NCBI GenBank assembly: GCA_002722795.1
Contig: PBMY01000021.1
Location: 1 to 34,534, forward strand
DNA length: 34,534 nt
Direction: 5' to 3'
Origin: Crocinitomicaceae bacterium
GTDB taxonomy: Bacteria > Bacteroidota > Bacteroidia > Flavobacteriales_D > Sanyastnellaceae
This document shows, piece after piece, positions 17,776 through 25,312 of this stretch. A program made the translations under genes and the position numbers. A model generated the notes under the pieces. The model ran no database searches and had not been told where the DNA came from. It was given only the letters and a program-made list of their open reading frames with translations. Positions within the stretch are counted from its first letter, which is position 1, and every line of letters begins with the position of its first letter.

Positions 17776-18555
17776 TTATTTTCCTTTGAAATTTGGGGAT
17801 CTCTTTTCTAAAAACGAGGCAACACCTTCAACATAATCTTCCGATTCAGCTGCAGTGAATTGGTAATCAAGTTCGCGAGCTAATTGATTATTTAAATCAC
17901 AATCCATCCCTTCGAGAAATGCTGCTTTAGTTAGACCAAGTGCTAGAGTTGGCATTGTTGCAAGTTTAGATGCAGTTTCTTCCACTGTTTCATCGAATTT
18001 ATCATCGCCCACGCATTTGTATATAAGTCCAATTCTTTCAGCTTCACATGCTCCAACGCTATTTCCAAAGAATGCCATTGCCTTAGCTCTTTGCATACCA
18101 ACAAGACGTGGTAACCACCAAGTTCCGCCGCTATCTGGTATAAGACCTATTTTTGAAAAGGCTTGAATAAATGATGCGCTTTCTTTAGCAATAGTAAGAT
18201 CACAAGCTAGTGCAATATTTGCTCCTGCTCCAGCAGCAACGCCATTTACAGCAGCAATAATTGGCTTTCTAATATTGCTGATCCTCTTTATGCTTTTATT
18301 GTAGGTTTCTTCAACAATCACTTTGAAGTTGGGTGCGTCATGTGCAGTTACTTCCTTGAGGTCTTGGCCTGTGCAGAACGCTCGACCTTCTCCTTTGATA
18401 ACAATACATCTTACTGAGTTCTCGATGCTAGCATTGTCCAATGCTTCTTGAAAAGCAATGCCCATCTCACGATTAAAACTATTATACGACTTGGGTCTAT
18501 TCAGAGTAATATATCTTACTGCCCCCTTATCCTCAATTAATATTGAATCTGCCAT
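17776..18555 (-). CDS. PaaG-like enoyl-CoA hydratase/isomerase
   Basis: Crotonase-fold acyl-CoA enzyme, 259 aa. The oxyanion-hole regions are AFCTGQDL (residues 59-66) and AAGAGANIALACDL (107-120). D141 in GLIPDSGGTWWLPRLVG aligns with the catalytic Asp of PaaG (1,2-epoxyphenylacetyl-CoA isomerase), and the usual first glutamate of true hydratases is not seen. No other paa genes are in the window, so the pathway remains open; a delta3-delta2-type isomerase role in fatty-acid breakdown is also possible. It is the last gene of a minus-strand group with the arylsulfotransferase-like protein (2-nt gap) and the deaminase. Confidence 0.85.
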   Translation of the reverse strand: MADSILIEDKGAVRYITLNRPKSYNSFNREMGIAFQEALDNASIENSVRCIVIKGEGRAFCTGQDLKEVTAHDAPNFKVIVEETYNKSIKRISNIRKPIIAAVNGVAAGAGANIALACDLTIAKESASFIQAFSKIGLIPDSGGTWWLPRLVGMQRAKAMAFFGNSVGACEAERIGLIYKCVGDDKFDETVEETASKLATMPTLALGLTKAAFLEGMDCDLNNQLARELDYQFTAAESEDYVEGVASFLEKRSPNFKGK

Positions 18556-18557
18556 CT

Positions 18558-20189
18558 TTATTGTTTTACTATTCTGCTTTCGGTTTTATACCTAGTGATT
18601 GAATTTGTGAATATAACTATGTAGTAGCCTGCTTCTAATTCTTGACCAAAGCTAGTTTTTCCACTTTGAGATTTACTAATTGAGCTAACTAACTGCCCAA
18701 GTAAATTGTATACATCGATTTGCCCTATGTTTTTAGAATCGTAGAAAAATAAGTCATAAGAGGGGTTAGGGTATATGCTTATTTCTTTGACTCTATTACT
18801 TGTTTCTACGCTAGTTGTTGTGCATCCCCAATCCCAAGAATTAAATTCAATTACATCACCCGGAGTTATATCACGACCAACAAATGCTTGATAATCAAAA
18901 GCATATCTGTAAGTTCTAAATACAGATGTGTTTCCAGGATCACTTCCTTGAGTTGTTGGCCCAAACGCAGTTATAGGACTTACATAAGACCAAACCACTT
19001 CTTCATTAGGCATTACTTCAAATAGATGTCCTGAACCACCCTCACAGATTAATGTGTTTCCATTTGGTAGCCGAGTCGCACCACTTATGTTTTGTGAGTA
19101 GAATTCAGGATCGAATTCTTGAGGATATTGCCAATAATTAGATGTAGGCATAAAGGGCTCGTCAGAGAAAATTGGATATACGCCATCTTCCATTTGTGGT
19201 AGTTCAAATATCTCTACAGTACTATATTCACCCTCAGGTCTGTTCTTTCCGTTATTGTAGAGCATCACACCCTCGTCCATCCAATGTGCATCATGTTGGT
19301 GGAAAAGTTTTTGGTCTTTAGAGGCACCTCTATTGTAGGCTTGCGGATTTCCCCATCTGTAAAGAAGGTCGCCAGCTTCAGTAGCTGCCTCTTCAGTTGT
19401 AAGTGAATGATCAATAATCCAAAACTCGCAGAATTTTGCTGAACAGATCATGATTTGGTCTAGCTCAGCATTGTAATCTACAGAATTACAGTGCATCCAG
19501 TCAGAGTTTCCAGCACCCTGATTGGGCCCATTTCCATTTGAATAGTTGATATTAAATTTCCTTGGAAAATCTGAAATCACACCATAATTAGGTTTTAAAG
19601 GATCTGTATCTTGCACAAGGTGGTCCCAAGCGCTCCAAGACCAAACCACATTTCCTCCTTTGCTTCCAGTTGGTTCTATTTCTATAATTTGACAACACCA
19701 TACTGGATTTTCAGTTTGAGTAGTGTTTTTCCCCATTTCTAGAGCCTCCTCATAACTATGACCTTCCCAAGAAATGAGTAATATGTTTCCACTTGGAAGC
19801 ATCTCAATGTCGTGGTGGTGGTGATGATCATCATCGGCCCAATCGATAAACCAAATTAAATCTCCATCCCAACTAAATCTCTCTAATCTTCCACCAGTGC
19901 CTCCACCAGAAAAAGGATGGTCAGCATAGGATGGTAGTTGTCCAGTTCTCAATAGGCTGCCATCCTCGAGAAGGTATGCGCTTAGTCCAATTCGATAATC
20001 ACTCGTCCATTCATTTACCACCTCTCCACAATTGTTTATCAAGTAGGTGTTAAATCCAGGGATTGGTGCATAAAGTGTGTATCCATCGTAGCTATTTTCA
20101 GTGTTGGTGAAAACCCCTACGGTTTGGGTTTGGGCTGAATTAGCAGAATAAACTGTGAAAGCTAAAAATGTAAGTAGTAGATTTTTCAT
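18558..20189 (-). CDS. Secreted arylsulfotransferase-like protein with T9SS sorting domain
   Basis: A 543-aa exported protein. The signal peptide covers about residues 1-20 (MKNLLLTFLA, cut near NSAQ). The body resembles the arylsulfotransferase (ASST) family beta-propeller, with the typical blocks GYTLYAPIPGFNTYLIN, NNCGEVVNEW, HDIEMLPSGNILLIS, LFHQHDAHWMDEG and ATRLPNGNTLICEGGSGHLFEV. Residues 119-127 read DDDHHHHHD, a marked His/Asp cluster just before the conserved HD of the family. The C-terminus (about 470-543) is a type A T9SS sorting domain beginning ISIYPNPSYD and ending SRIVKQ. The start chosen is ATG 20189, at the signal peptide; the frame stays open upstream into the deaminase gene. 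Sulfotransferase activity is not proven by sequence, as many ASST-like proteins have unknown substrates. Confidence 0.85.
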   Translation of the reverse strand: MKNLLLTFLAFTVYSANSAQTQTVGVFTNTENSYDGYTLYAPIPGFNTYLINNCGEVVNEWTSDYRIGLSAYLLEDGSLLRTGQLPSYADHPFSGGGTGGRLERFSWDGDLIWFIDWADDDHHHHHDIEMLPSGNILLISWEGHSYEEALEMGKNTTQTENPVWCCQIIEIEPTGSKGGNVVWSWSAWDHLVQDTDPLKPNYGVISDFPRKFNINYSNGNGPNQGAGNSDWMHCNSVDYNAELDQIMICSAKFCEFWIIDHSLTTEEAATEAGDLLYRWGNPQAYNRGASKDQKLFHQHDAHWMDEGVMLYNNGKNRPEGEYSTVEIFELPQMEDGVYPIFSDEPFMPTSNYWQYPQEFDPEFYSQNISGATRLPNGNTLICEGGSGHLFEVMPNEEVVWSYVSPITAFGPTTQGSDPGNTSVFRTYRYAFDYQAFVGRDITPGDVIEFNSWDWGCTTTSVETSNRVKEISIYPNPSYDLFFYDSKNIGQIDVYNLLGQLVSSISKSQSGKTSFGQELEAGYYIVIFTNSITRYKTESRIVKQ

Positions 20190-20190
20190 T

Positions 20191-21219
20191 TTATAAAGGC
20201 CAAACTTTTTCTTTCTTCTCTTTGCAAATAAACGACGCATGAGCGGCCCAACGGTTGCAAAGTTCTAGCTGTTTTAGTGACAGTCCTAAAGTGTTGTGAG
20301 CCTTATCATATTCTGTCATAAGGGAGATGCCCATGACTCCAGGGTCATCACTATTAATAGTGGTTCTAACGCCCAAATCCATGAGTTCTGCTAATGGGTG
20401 TGATTCGATTCTGTCAACTGCTTTTGTCAGAACATTAGAGGTAGGACATAATTCAAGTGGAATACCAGTTTCTATTAAAATGTCAATTACTTTATGGTCA
20501 TGAATGCTTTGAACTCCATGGCCAATCCTGTCTGATCCTAGTTTTTCTATTGAAGTAATAATGTTTCGAGGTGCTTGAGGTAAGCTAGGTTCACCAGCAT
20601 GAACGGTGATACCTAAGCCTTTAGATTTGGCCTTTTGAAAAATATGAGCAAAAACATCTGGAGGATAATTAACTTCATCATCTGCAAGATCAAGCCCTAG
20701 AATTTCTCCCTTTCTCTCTATTGCAAAATCAGCCCAATATTCGTTTTCACTTACTGATTTAACCCTTTGTAGTACGCAAATCAGCCCGACTGCCATAGGG
20801 TATTTTGTCTCAGCTCTTGCGCAACCTCTTACTATTGCTTCATGCAATTTATCAGCCCCTAGTTCAGGAAAGACCTCTAGTACAAAACTCGGCGCATACC
20901 TTAGTTCGAGAATTCTAACATTAGATATAATGTACATGTCTTCGCAAGCCTCAAATGCAAGCTGCTCTATTCTTTCAATAGATTTTATCCTATCCCTTGT
21001 CACTAGGAATTTCTGAAGTACAGTTGGTAGGTCAATCATTGGTGAAAGGACCATGTATTTGGTCTTAAACTCCTCATCACTACATCCCTCTTGCAAATCC
21101 CCATCTTCAACAGCCCATAACTTCATTGTAGAAGGTCTGTAAGCAAGCTCAAGATGGCAGTGAAGCTCGACCTTGGGGATATTGAATAATACTCTATCGT
21201 CAACCCTTGAAATCATCAT
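20191..21219 (-). CDS. Adenosine deaminase family protein
   Basis: A TIM-barrel metal-dependent deaminase of the adenosine/adenine/aminodeoxyfutalosine deaminase superfamily, acting on a purine-type ring in the cytosol. Zinc ligands are H20 and H22 in VELHCHLEL, the histidine in VHAGE (about residue 206), and the aspartate of NSDDPG near residue 289. RIGHG supplies the general-base histidine region. The segment after HCHL reads ELAYRPSTM where most adenosine deaminases have DGSLRPET, so adenosine is likely but not certain; adenine or a modified base is possible. The start has two ATGs in a row (21219 and 21216). It is the first gene of the minus-strand trio; the next gene follows after a single base. 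Divergent from smpB with only 24 nt between. Confidence 0.82.
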   Translation of the reverse strand: MMISRVDDRVLFNIPKVELHCHLELAYRPSTMKLWAVEDGDLQEGCSDEEFKTKYMVLSPMIDLPTVLQKFLVTRDRIKSIERIEQLAFEACEDMYIISNVRILELRYAPSFVLEVFPELGADKLHEAIVRGCARAETKYPMAVGLICVLQRVKSVSENEYWADFAIERKGEILGLDLADDEVNYPPDVFAHIFQKAKSKGLGITVHAGEPSLPQAPRNIITSIEKLGSDRIGHGVQSIHDHKVIDILIETGIPLELCPTSNVLTKAVDRIESHPLAELMDLGVRTTINSDDPGVMGISLMTEYDKAHNTLGLSLKQLELCNRWAAHASFICKEKKEKVWPL

Positions 21220-21243
21220 TCTAAATTAGTTTACCTTAGCAAT

Positions 21244-21684
21244 ATGTCCGTTGAGATAAAGAATAAAAAGGCTTCGTTTACTTATTTTCTTGAAGATGAG
21301 TTTACTGCGGGTATAAAATTAAATGGTTGTGAGATAAAATCTATTAGAAATGGTAAGGCAAGCATAACTGAAGCCTATTGCAAGATGGAAAAAGGGGAGA
21401 TGTGGGTGATTAATATGTATGTTGAAGTATACCCTAATAACGGTTACGTTAAACAGAACCCGCGTCGTCAGCGCAAGCTCCTTCTTACTAAGAATGAAAT
21501 CAAGAAACTCGATAAGAAGCTGAAAAATGTTGGAATCACTCTAGTTCCTACCCTTCTTTTTATTTCAAAGAGTGGATATGCAAAAATCAAATTCAGCATA
21601 GCTAAAGGAAAAAAGATGCGCGATAAACGTGAAGTAATAAAAGAGAGAGACGTAGCTCGAGATATTGATAGGTCTTTACGGTAG
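21244..21684 (+). CDS. smpB: SsrA-binding protein SmpB
   Basis: RNA-binding partner of tmRNA in trans-translation, which rescues stalled ribosomes. Motifs include GIKLNGCEIKSIRNGKASI, the YPNNGYVKQNPRRQRKLLL segment that binds tmRNA, and the basic C-terminal tail (KGKKMRDKREVIKERD). Length 146 aa is typical. ATG 21244 gives the family start. The tmRNA gene itself was not seen in this window. The convergent gene at 21693 ends eight bases beyond. Confidence 0.97.
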   Translation: MSVEIKNKKASFTYFLEDEFTAGIKLNGCEIKSIRNGKASITEAYCKMEKGEMWVINMYVEVYPNNGYVKQNPRRQRKLLLTKNEIKKLDKKLKNVGITLVPTLLFISKSGYAKIKFSIAKGKKMRDKREVIKERDVARDIDRSLR

Positions 21685-21692
21685 GCTTAAAG

Positions 21693-22277
21693 TCATTCAA
21701 CAATAACCTCTTCATCTTGAGTGATGTCCACCCTGTAGTTGTCGCTTATTTCATACCAATCCCAAATAAAACTTACCATTAAATCTCTTAATGCTTTTTG
21801 GATTATTGGGTTAGGTACGTTCATGTCGCGGAAATAAGCATCCTGACATTCTATCAAACCGTATTTGTAAATGACCGCCCGGGTCATTGCAGTAGTTGTG
21901 TTCTTTGAAGGTTTATTCACTTCCTTCATAAAGGATCTAAATTCCTTAATCTTATTTGCGAACTTGTCTTTTGGAACTCCCAAGGATCTAGAGAATTTTG
22001 CAACACATCTTTTGATGATTGCTCTATCGACACCATTTGCAAAGTGTTTGGGTACATGACTCAGATTAGCAGCTACCACAATCATCAAGAATTTACCGTA
22101 ATCTTCAGAGTTGAGTTCTGGAGATTTTTCAAATTCTGGCATCATATTCAGGAGAGAGGCAACTTCAGGCCAACCAGTTTCTACAGTCTCGAAAGACGTG
22201 TTGACGAAGATGTTTGCTACCTGTTCGTCAGTTAGTTTTCGCTTAGAAAGCCAGCTAAGTAATCCCAAGTTTTTCAT
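21693..22277 (-). CDS. Unknown protein, 194 aa
   Basis: I do not recognise a family. The protein is soluble and mostly alpha-helical by composition, with no signal peptide, no membrane segment and no cysteine cluster. It begins MKNLGLLSWLSKRKLTDEQVA and has an acidic end (ITQDEEVIVE). A -7 box TAACTTTG on the minus strand (22295 to 22288) ends 10 nt before the ATG, so the leader would be very short. It sits between smpB (convergent) and pyrD (divergent). Codon use resembles that of its neighbours and no overlapping better ORF exists, so it is probably a real, lineage-restricted gene. Confidence 0.7.
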   Translation of the reverse strand: MKNLGLLSWLSKRKLTDEQVANIFVNTSFETVETGWPEVASLLNMMPEFEKSPELNSEDYGKFLMIVVAANLSHVPKHFANGVDRAIIKRCVAKFSRSLGVPKDKFANKIKEFRSFMKEVNKPSKNTTTAMTRAVIYKYGLIECQDAYFRDMNVPNPIIQKALRDLMVSFIWDWYEISDNYRVDITQDEEVIVE

Positions 22278-22287
22278 ACTTGGATAT

Positions 22288-22295
22288 CAAAGTTA
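22288..22295 (-). promoter_or_regulatory. -7 box for the 194-aa unknown gene
   Basis: CAAAGTTA on the plus strand is TAACTTTG on the minus strand, a perfect TAnnTTTG. It ends 10 nt before the ATG at 22277. No TTTG element is seen 22-23 nt further upstream. Confidence 0.45.
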
Positions 22296-22357
22296 AACTA
22301 GATTTTCAGAGATCTTTAGGGATAAATCATGGTCGCTATTAACAGGGTTATTCACAA

Positions 22358-22391
22358 TTTGCTATTGTTAGATTTCCAATACTTATCTTAG
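22358..22391 (+). promoter_or_regulatory. Possible promoter of pyrD
   Basis: TTTG at 22358-22361 and TATCTTAG at 22384-22391 (one mismatch to TAnnTTTG) are 22 nt apart, close to the 23-nt spacing of the mdh promoter. The box ends 5 nt before the pyrD ATG, giving a near-leaderless mRNA. Confidence 0.4.
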
Positions 22392-22396
22392 CATCG

Positions 22397-23425
22397 ATGT
22401 ACGAAAAAGTTCTGAAACCCTTGTTTTTCTTAATGTCTCCGGAGAAAGCTCACTACTTTGCTATGGGGTTATTGAGCATTGCAGTACGCATACCTGGAAT
22501 AGAATTTTTCTTAAAGTGTTACTTTAACCAAAGCGAGGAAAACGATGCAATTGAAGTGTGCGGATTAAAATTCCCTAACCGAGTTGGACTTGCTGCCGGA
22601 TTTGATAAAGACGCACGTTGGCTTCGTGAATTAAATGTGCTTGGGTTTGGTCATGTCGAGATTGGCACTCTTACCCCAGTCGCTCAATCAGGAAATCCTC
22701 AGCCTCGACTTTTTCGTCTACCTCTTGACGGTGGGTTAATTAATCGCTTAGGATTCAACAATGATGGAGTAGAAGCAGCTGTTACTCGTCTTCGTCGCCG
22801 ACCTTCAGGATTAATAGTTGGAGGAAACATCGGTAAAAACAAAGTGACCCCAAACGAAAGTGCGGTAGTCGATTACTTGAATTGTTTCGAAACACTCCAT
22901 CCATATGTAGATTATTTTGTTGTTAACGTAAGTTCGCCTAATACTCCAAGACTCAGAGAGTTGCAAGATAAGGAGCCACTTACAGCATTGCTTTCAGCTG
23001 TTGTTTCAGCAAATAAACAAAAGGAAATTCAGAGGCCTATTTTTTTAAAGATTGCTCCAGATATGAAGAACGATCAACTCGATGAAATTATAGAAATCGT
23101 AACTTCAGTAGGAGTTAGCGGTGTGATTGCAACAAACACCACTCTTGAACGAAGTGGTCTCTCAACTTCAACTTCAGAAGTTGAAGAAATCGGAGCAGGA
23201 GGGTTAAGTGGTTCTCCTGTTAGATCAAGGTCAACAGAAGTAGTTCGTTACTTGAGTGAGAAATCTGCAGGCGCTTTTCCAATTATAGGTGTTGGAGGGG
23301 TCGACGGCGTTGAAGCAGCACGAGAAAAACTAGATGCAGGGGCATCATTGGTGCAAATATACAGCTGTATGATTTACAAAGGCCCTGGGCTTGTGAGCAA
23401 GATTGTTAAGGGCTTGAAGATATAA
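22397..23425 (+). CDS. pyrD: Quinone-dependent dihydroorotate dehydrogenase (class 2)
   Basis: Membrane-associated flavoenzyme that oxidises dihydroorotate to orotate in pyrimidine synthesis, passing electrons to quinone. The class 2 N-terminal membrane-associating helix region is present (about residues 1-40). FMN and substrate motifs follow: GLAAGFDKD, GHVEIGTLTPVAQSGNPQPRLFRL, and LGFNNDG. The catalytic serine is in NVSSPNTPRLRELQ, which marks class 2 (class 1 has Cys). The FMN phosphate site is GVGGVDG and the C-terminal QIYSCMIYKGPGL. Length 342 aa is typical. Convergent with arsC. Confidence 0.97.
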   Translation: MYEKVLKPLFFLMSPEKAHYFAMGLLSIAVRIPGIEFFLKCYFNQSEENDAIEVCGLKFPNRVGLAAGFDKDARWLRELNVLGFGHVEIGTLTPVAQSGNPQPRLFRLPLDGGLINRLGFNNDGVEAAVTRLRRRPSGLIVGGNIGKNKVTPNESAVVDYLNCFETLHPYVDYFVVNVSSPNTPRLRELQDKEPLTALLSAVVSANKQKEIQRPIFLKIAPDMKNDQLDEIIEIVTSVGVSGVIATNTTLERSGLSTSTSEVEEIGAGGLSGSPVRSRSTEVVRYLSEKSAGAFPIIGVGGVDGVEAAREKLDAGASLVQIYSCMIYKGPGLVSKIVKGLKI

Positions 23426-23473
23426 ATTACTCCAAATAAAATGGTAATCACAAGCTTTTTTCATGATTTCAAT

Positions 23474-23899
23474 TTAGCAATAATCATGAATGAATTGCTT
23501 TACATATTTCTCAATCTTATTTCTGACTTCTCTGAACTCATCGTTGATTTCTTTCTCAGAACCTAGGGCTTTTGCAGGATCAGGAAAGTTGAAATGATGT
23601 CTTTGAGCATTTGAAGAAAGATGAGGACAATTTTCAGCGGCATGGTCACAAACAGTAATTATGTGATCGAATTCTATATTATTGTATTCTTGTATATGAT
23701 TAGAAGTATGCAAGCTTATGTCAACACCAACTTCAGACATTGCTTTAATCGCTTTTGGGTTTATTCCGTAAATTTCAATTCCTGCGCTGTAAATGTTGTC
23801 ATTAGGAGCTAGAGACTTCAGGAAGCCATGGGCTATCTGGGACCTACAGGAATTTCCAGTGCAGAGGACAAGGATATTATTTGGTCTTTGTGAGTCCAT
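23474..23899 (-). CDS. arsC: Thioredoxin-type arsenate reductase ArsC / low-Mr protein tyrosine phosphatase family
   Basis: A 141-aa low-molecular-weight phosphatase-fold protein. The P-loop CTGNSCRS has nucleophile C13, and two further cysteines C84 and C91 (ITVCDHAAENCPH) match the three-cysteine relay of thioredoxin-coupled ArsC. The general acid D107 lies in FPDPAK. All four features point to arsenate reductase rather than a plain tyrosine phosphatase. No ArsR regulator, ArsB/Acr3 efflux pump or ArsM is next to it, so the reduced arsenite would have to be exported by a pump encoded elsewhere. Convergent with pyrD. An inverted repeat (CATGATT/AATCATG, 23463-23489) covers the stop codon but lacks a T run. 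Confidence 0.88.
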   Translation of the reverse strand: MDSQRPNNILVLCTGNSCRSQIAHGFLKSLAPNDNIYSAGIEIYGINPKAIKAMSEVGVDISLHTSNHIQEYNNIEFDHIITVCDHAAENCPHLSSNAQRHHFNFPDPAKALGSEKEINDEFREVRNKIEKYVKQFIHDYC

Positions 23900-24171
23900 A
23901 AATTAGAACAGTAGTCCTTGAGCAGATAGTCTTTCAATACCAATTCTCAGTCCTATATCTGACCTCATAATGTGAAAAATTATAAGGCGACACGTTGTTA
24001 TGATTGCACCAATTAGGTAGTGTTTAAGCCATAATAAGAACATTCCTAATGTGATACTCCTATTGGGAAAAATGCAAATGGGAAAAAACTTAATTTGATT
24101 TCTATAGCACCTTTCATATTACCTTAAAAATATGATTAAAATATAGATAGAGTGAGTCCTTACAGTGCGTG
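23900..24171. other. Spacer without recognised features (272 nt)
   Basis: AT-rich sequence between the 5' end of arsC and the 3' end of the YqhA-family gene. I found no open reading frame of note, no TAnnTTTG box facing arsC, no tRNA and no convincing hairpin. It presumably contains the arsC promoter. Confidence 0.5.
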
Positions 24172-24696
24172 TTACTTTTTCATTTTAATAAGGAATACTC
24201 CAACTGATAAGGCAAGTATAGATAATGCGAAATACATCATATGTAATGGTGTGTTAAACTTGTCGCTTAATGATAATATTTTTTCAAAAAATGATACGAT
24301 TAGCACCATTATTATAACCTTAATTATTTTGTTTTTCAACTCGTCTAAGTCCTCAATTTCTAGAATTGTGATATCGGTATCTTCTCTCGCTATGTCGATT
24401 TTTGAGATAAACAATTCATAAATACCAAAACTGAATATTAGCAAAACGACTCCTATTAAATAAAGATCAATTGCTCCTATGAAGTGGATAAGTAGATTAG
24501 AGTGCATAGACGTCAGATCATGCCCACTATTATGAAAAAATTCTTCAAAAATGACATGACCAATCTCATAACTCCCTAATATGAAAAGAGCTATGCAAGC
24601 AGTAGAAGAACACAAAACTGCAAATAGCACTACAAACCTTATTTTCCAAAGGCCCGATTCAAATACGCGTTCTATAAAGGATTGTTTGTTTTCCAT
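24172..24696 (-). CDS. YqhA/UPF0114-family membrane protein
   Basis: A 174-aa inner-membrane protein of the YqhA (UPF0114) family. Four hydrophobic segments lie at about residues 20-42, 68-92, 120-140 and 150-170. The family block AIDLYLIGVVLLIFSFGIYELFIS and the later LDELKNKIIKVIIMVLIVSFFEKIL are clear. The function of the family is unknown. It is alone on its strand; the 24697-24815 spacer divides it from the divergent small membrane gene. Base composition is AT-rich compared with purB or mdh. Confidence 0.85.
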   Translation of the reverse strand: MENKQSFIERVFESGLWKIRFVVLFAVLCSSTACIALFILGSYEIGHVIFEEFFHNSGHDLTSMHSNLLIHFIGAIDLYLIGVVLLIFSFGIYELFISKIDIAREDTDITILEIEDLDELKNKIIKVIIMVLIVSFFEKILSLSDKFNTPLHMMYFALSILALSVGVFLIKMKK

Positions 24697-24815
24697 ATTG
24701 GTATAATTTGTGTACGAATTTAATAATCCAAAATATACTGAAGTTTAGATGTTTACTTCAATATCATGAATAAAGAGTTCATAAGAAACCTACATTTGAT
24801 GATAAATTCTAATAA

Positions 24816-25201
24816 ATGACTGACACTAAATTCTTTCTACAGTTTTTTGGATATATCATGATATTAATTGGTTTGGCAATGTTGATTAGTAAATCTTCTA
24901 GAGATGAATTAATTTATCGATCAAAAGATAACATTATGTTTTTTGGGTTTGTCAATATAATTTTTGGTTTGCCAATCATCATAGTTCATAATAAGTGGGT
25001 AGGTGTTTGGGAAGCTGTTATTTCCTAATTACATGGTTGTCAGTGATCAAAGGTTTTATTAGAATTTTGAATCTTCCTTATTTCAATAAATTAAGAGAAG
25101 AAAAACTAAACAATCTTTCAGAATCAATGCTTAAAAAATACTCCTTTGTTATAATTATAATTGAAGGTGTTTTTATTTATGGCTCTTTTTTAAAAGTATA
25201 A
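24816..25201 (+). pseudogene. Frameshifted small membrane protein gene
   Basis: Two reading frames together give one plausible protein of about 128 aa. The first frame (24816-25028) encodes 70 residues with two membrane segments and ends HNKWVGVWEAVIS then stop. The second frame, downstream from about 25015, continues FLITWLSVIKGFIRILNLP and ends at 25201 with another membrane segment. In family members as I recall them, HNxWV...W is followed directly by ITxxGWLxxxKG, so the join at about 25018-25030 restores a normal chain. Adding one base in the TTT run near 25020 would restore the frame (V-I-F-L-I-T-W). It is either a recently broken gene, a sequencing deletion in a homopolymer, or programmed shift; no classical slippery heptamer is visible. 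Function unknown. Confidence 0.65.
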
Positions 25202-25312
25202 TTCTAACGACGATTAATTTCACTTGTATTATACATAAAAGCCTTATCTGACTTAAATTTGTTTTGGATTTTTCTAAAGACTAAAGTAAATATTCATTAG
25301 TACTCTTCTTTT

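Noticed and set aside
17776-18555. PaaG-like gene as evidence of a phenylacetate degradation pathway
   Set aside because: No paaABCDE, paaZ, paaK or paaJ gene is nearby; a single crotonase-family enzyme does not establish the pathway.
23463-23489. Inverted repeat CATGATT/AATCATG as a terminator for pyrD or arsC
   Set aside because: The stem is 7 bp with a 13-nt loop, overlaps the arsC stop, and no T run follows on either strand.
24766-24819. 17-residue reading frame overlapping the frameshifted membrane gene by ATGA
   Set aside because: Too short to support; it lies in AT-rich sequence and shows no leader-peptide features such as codon runs or attenuator hairpins.
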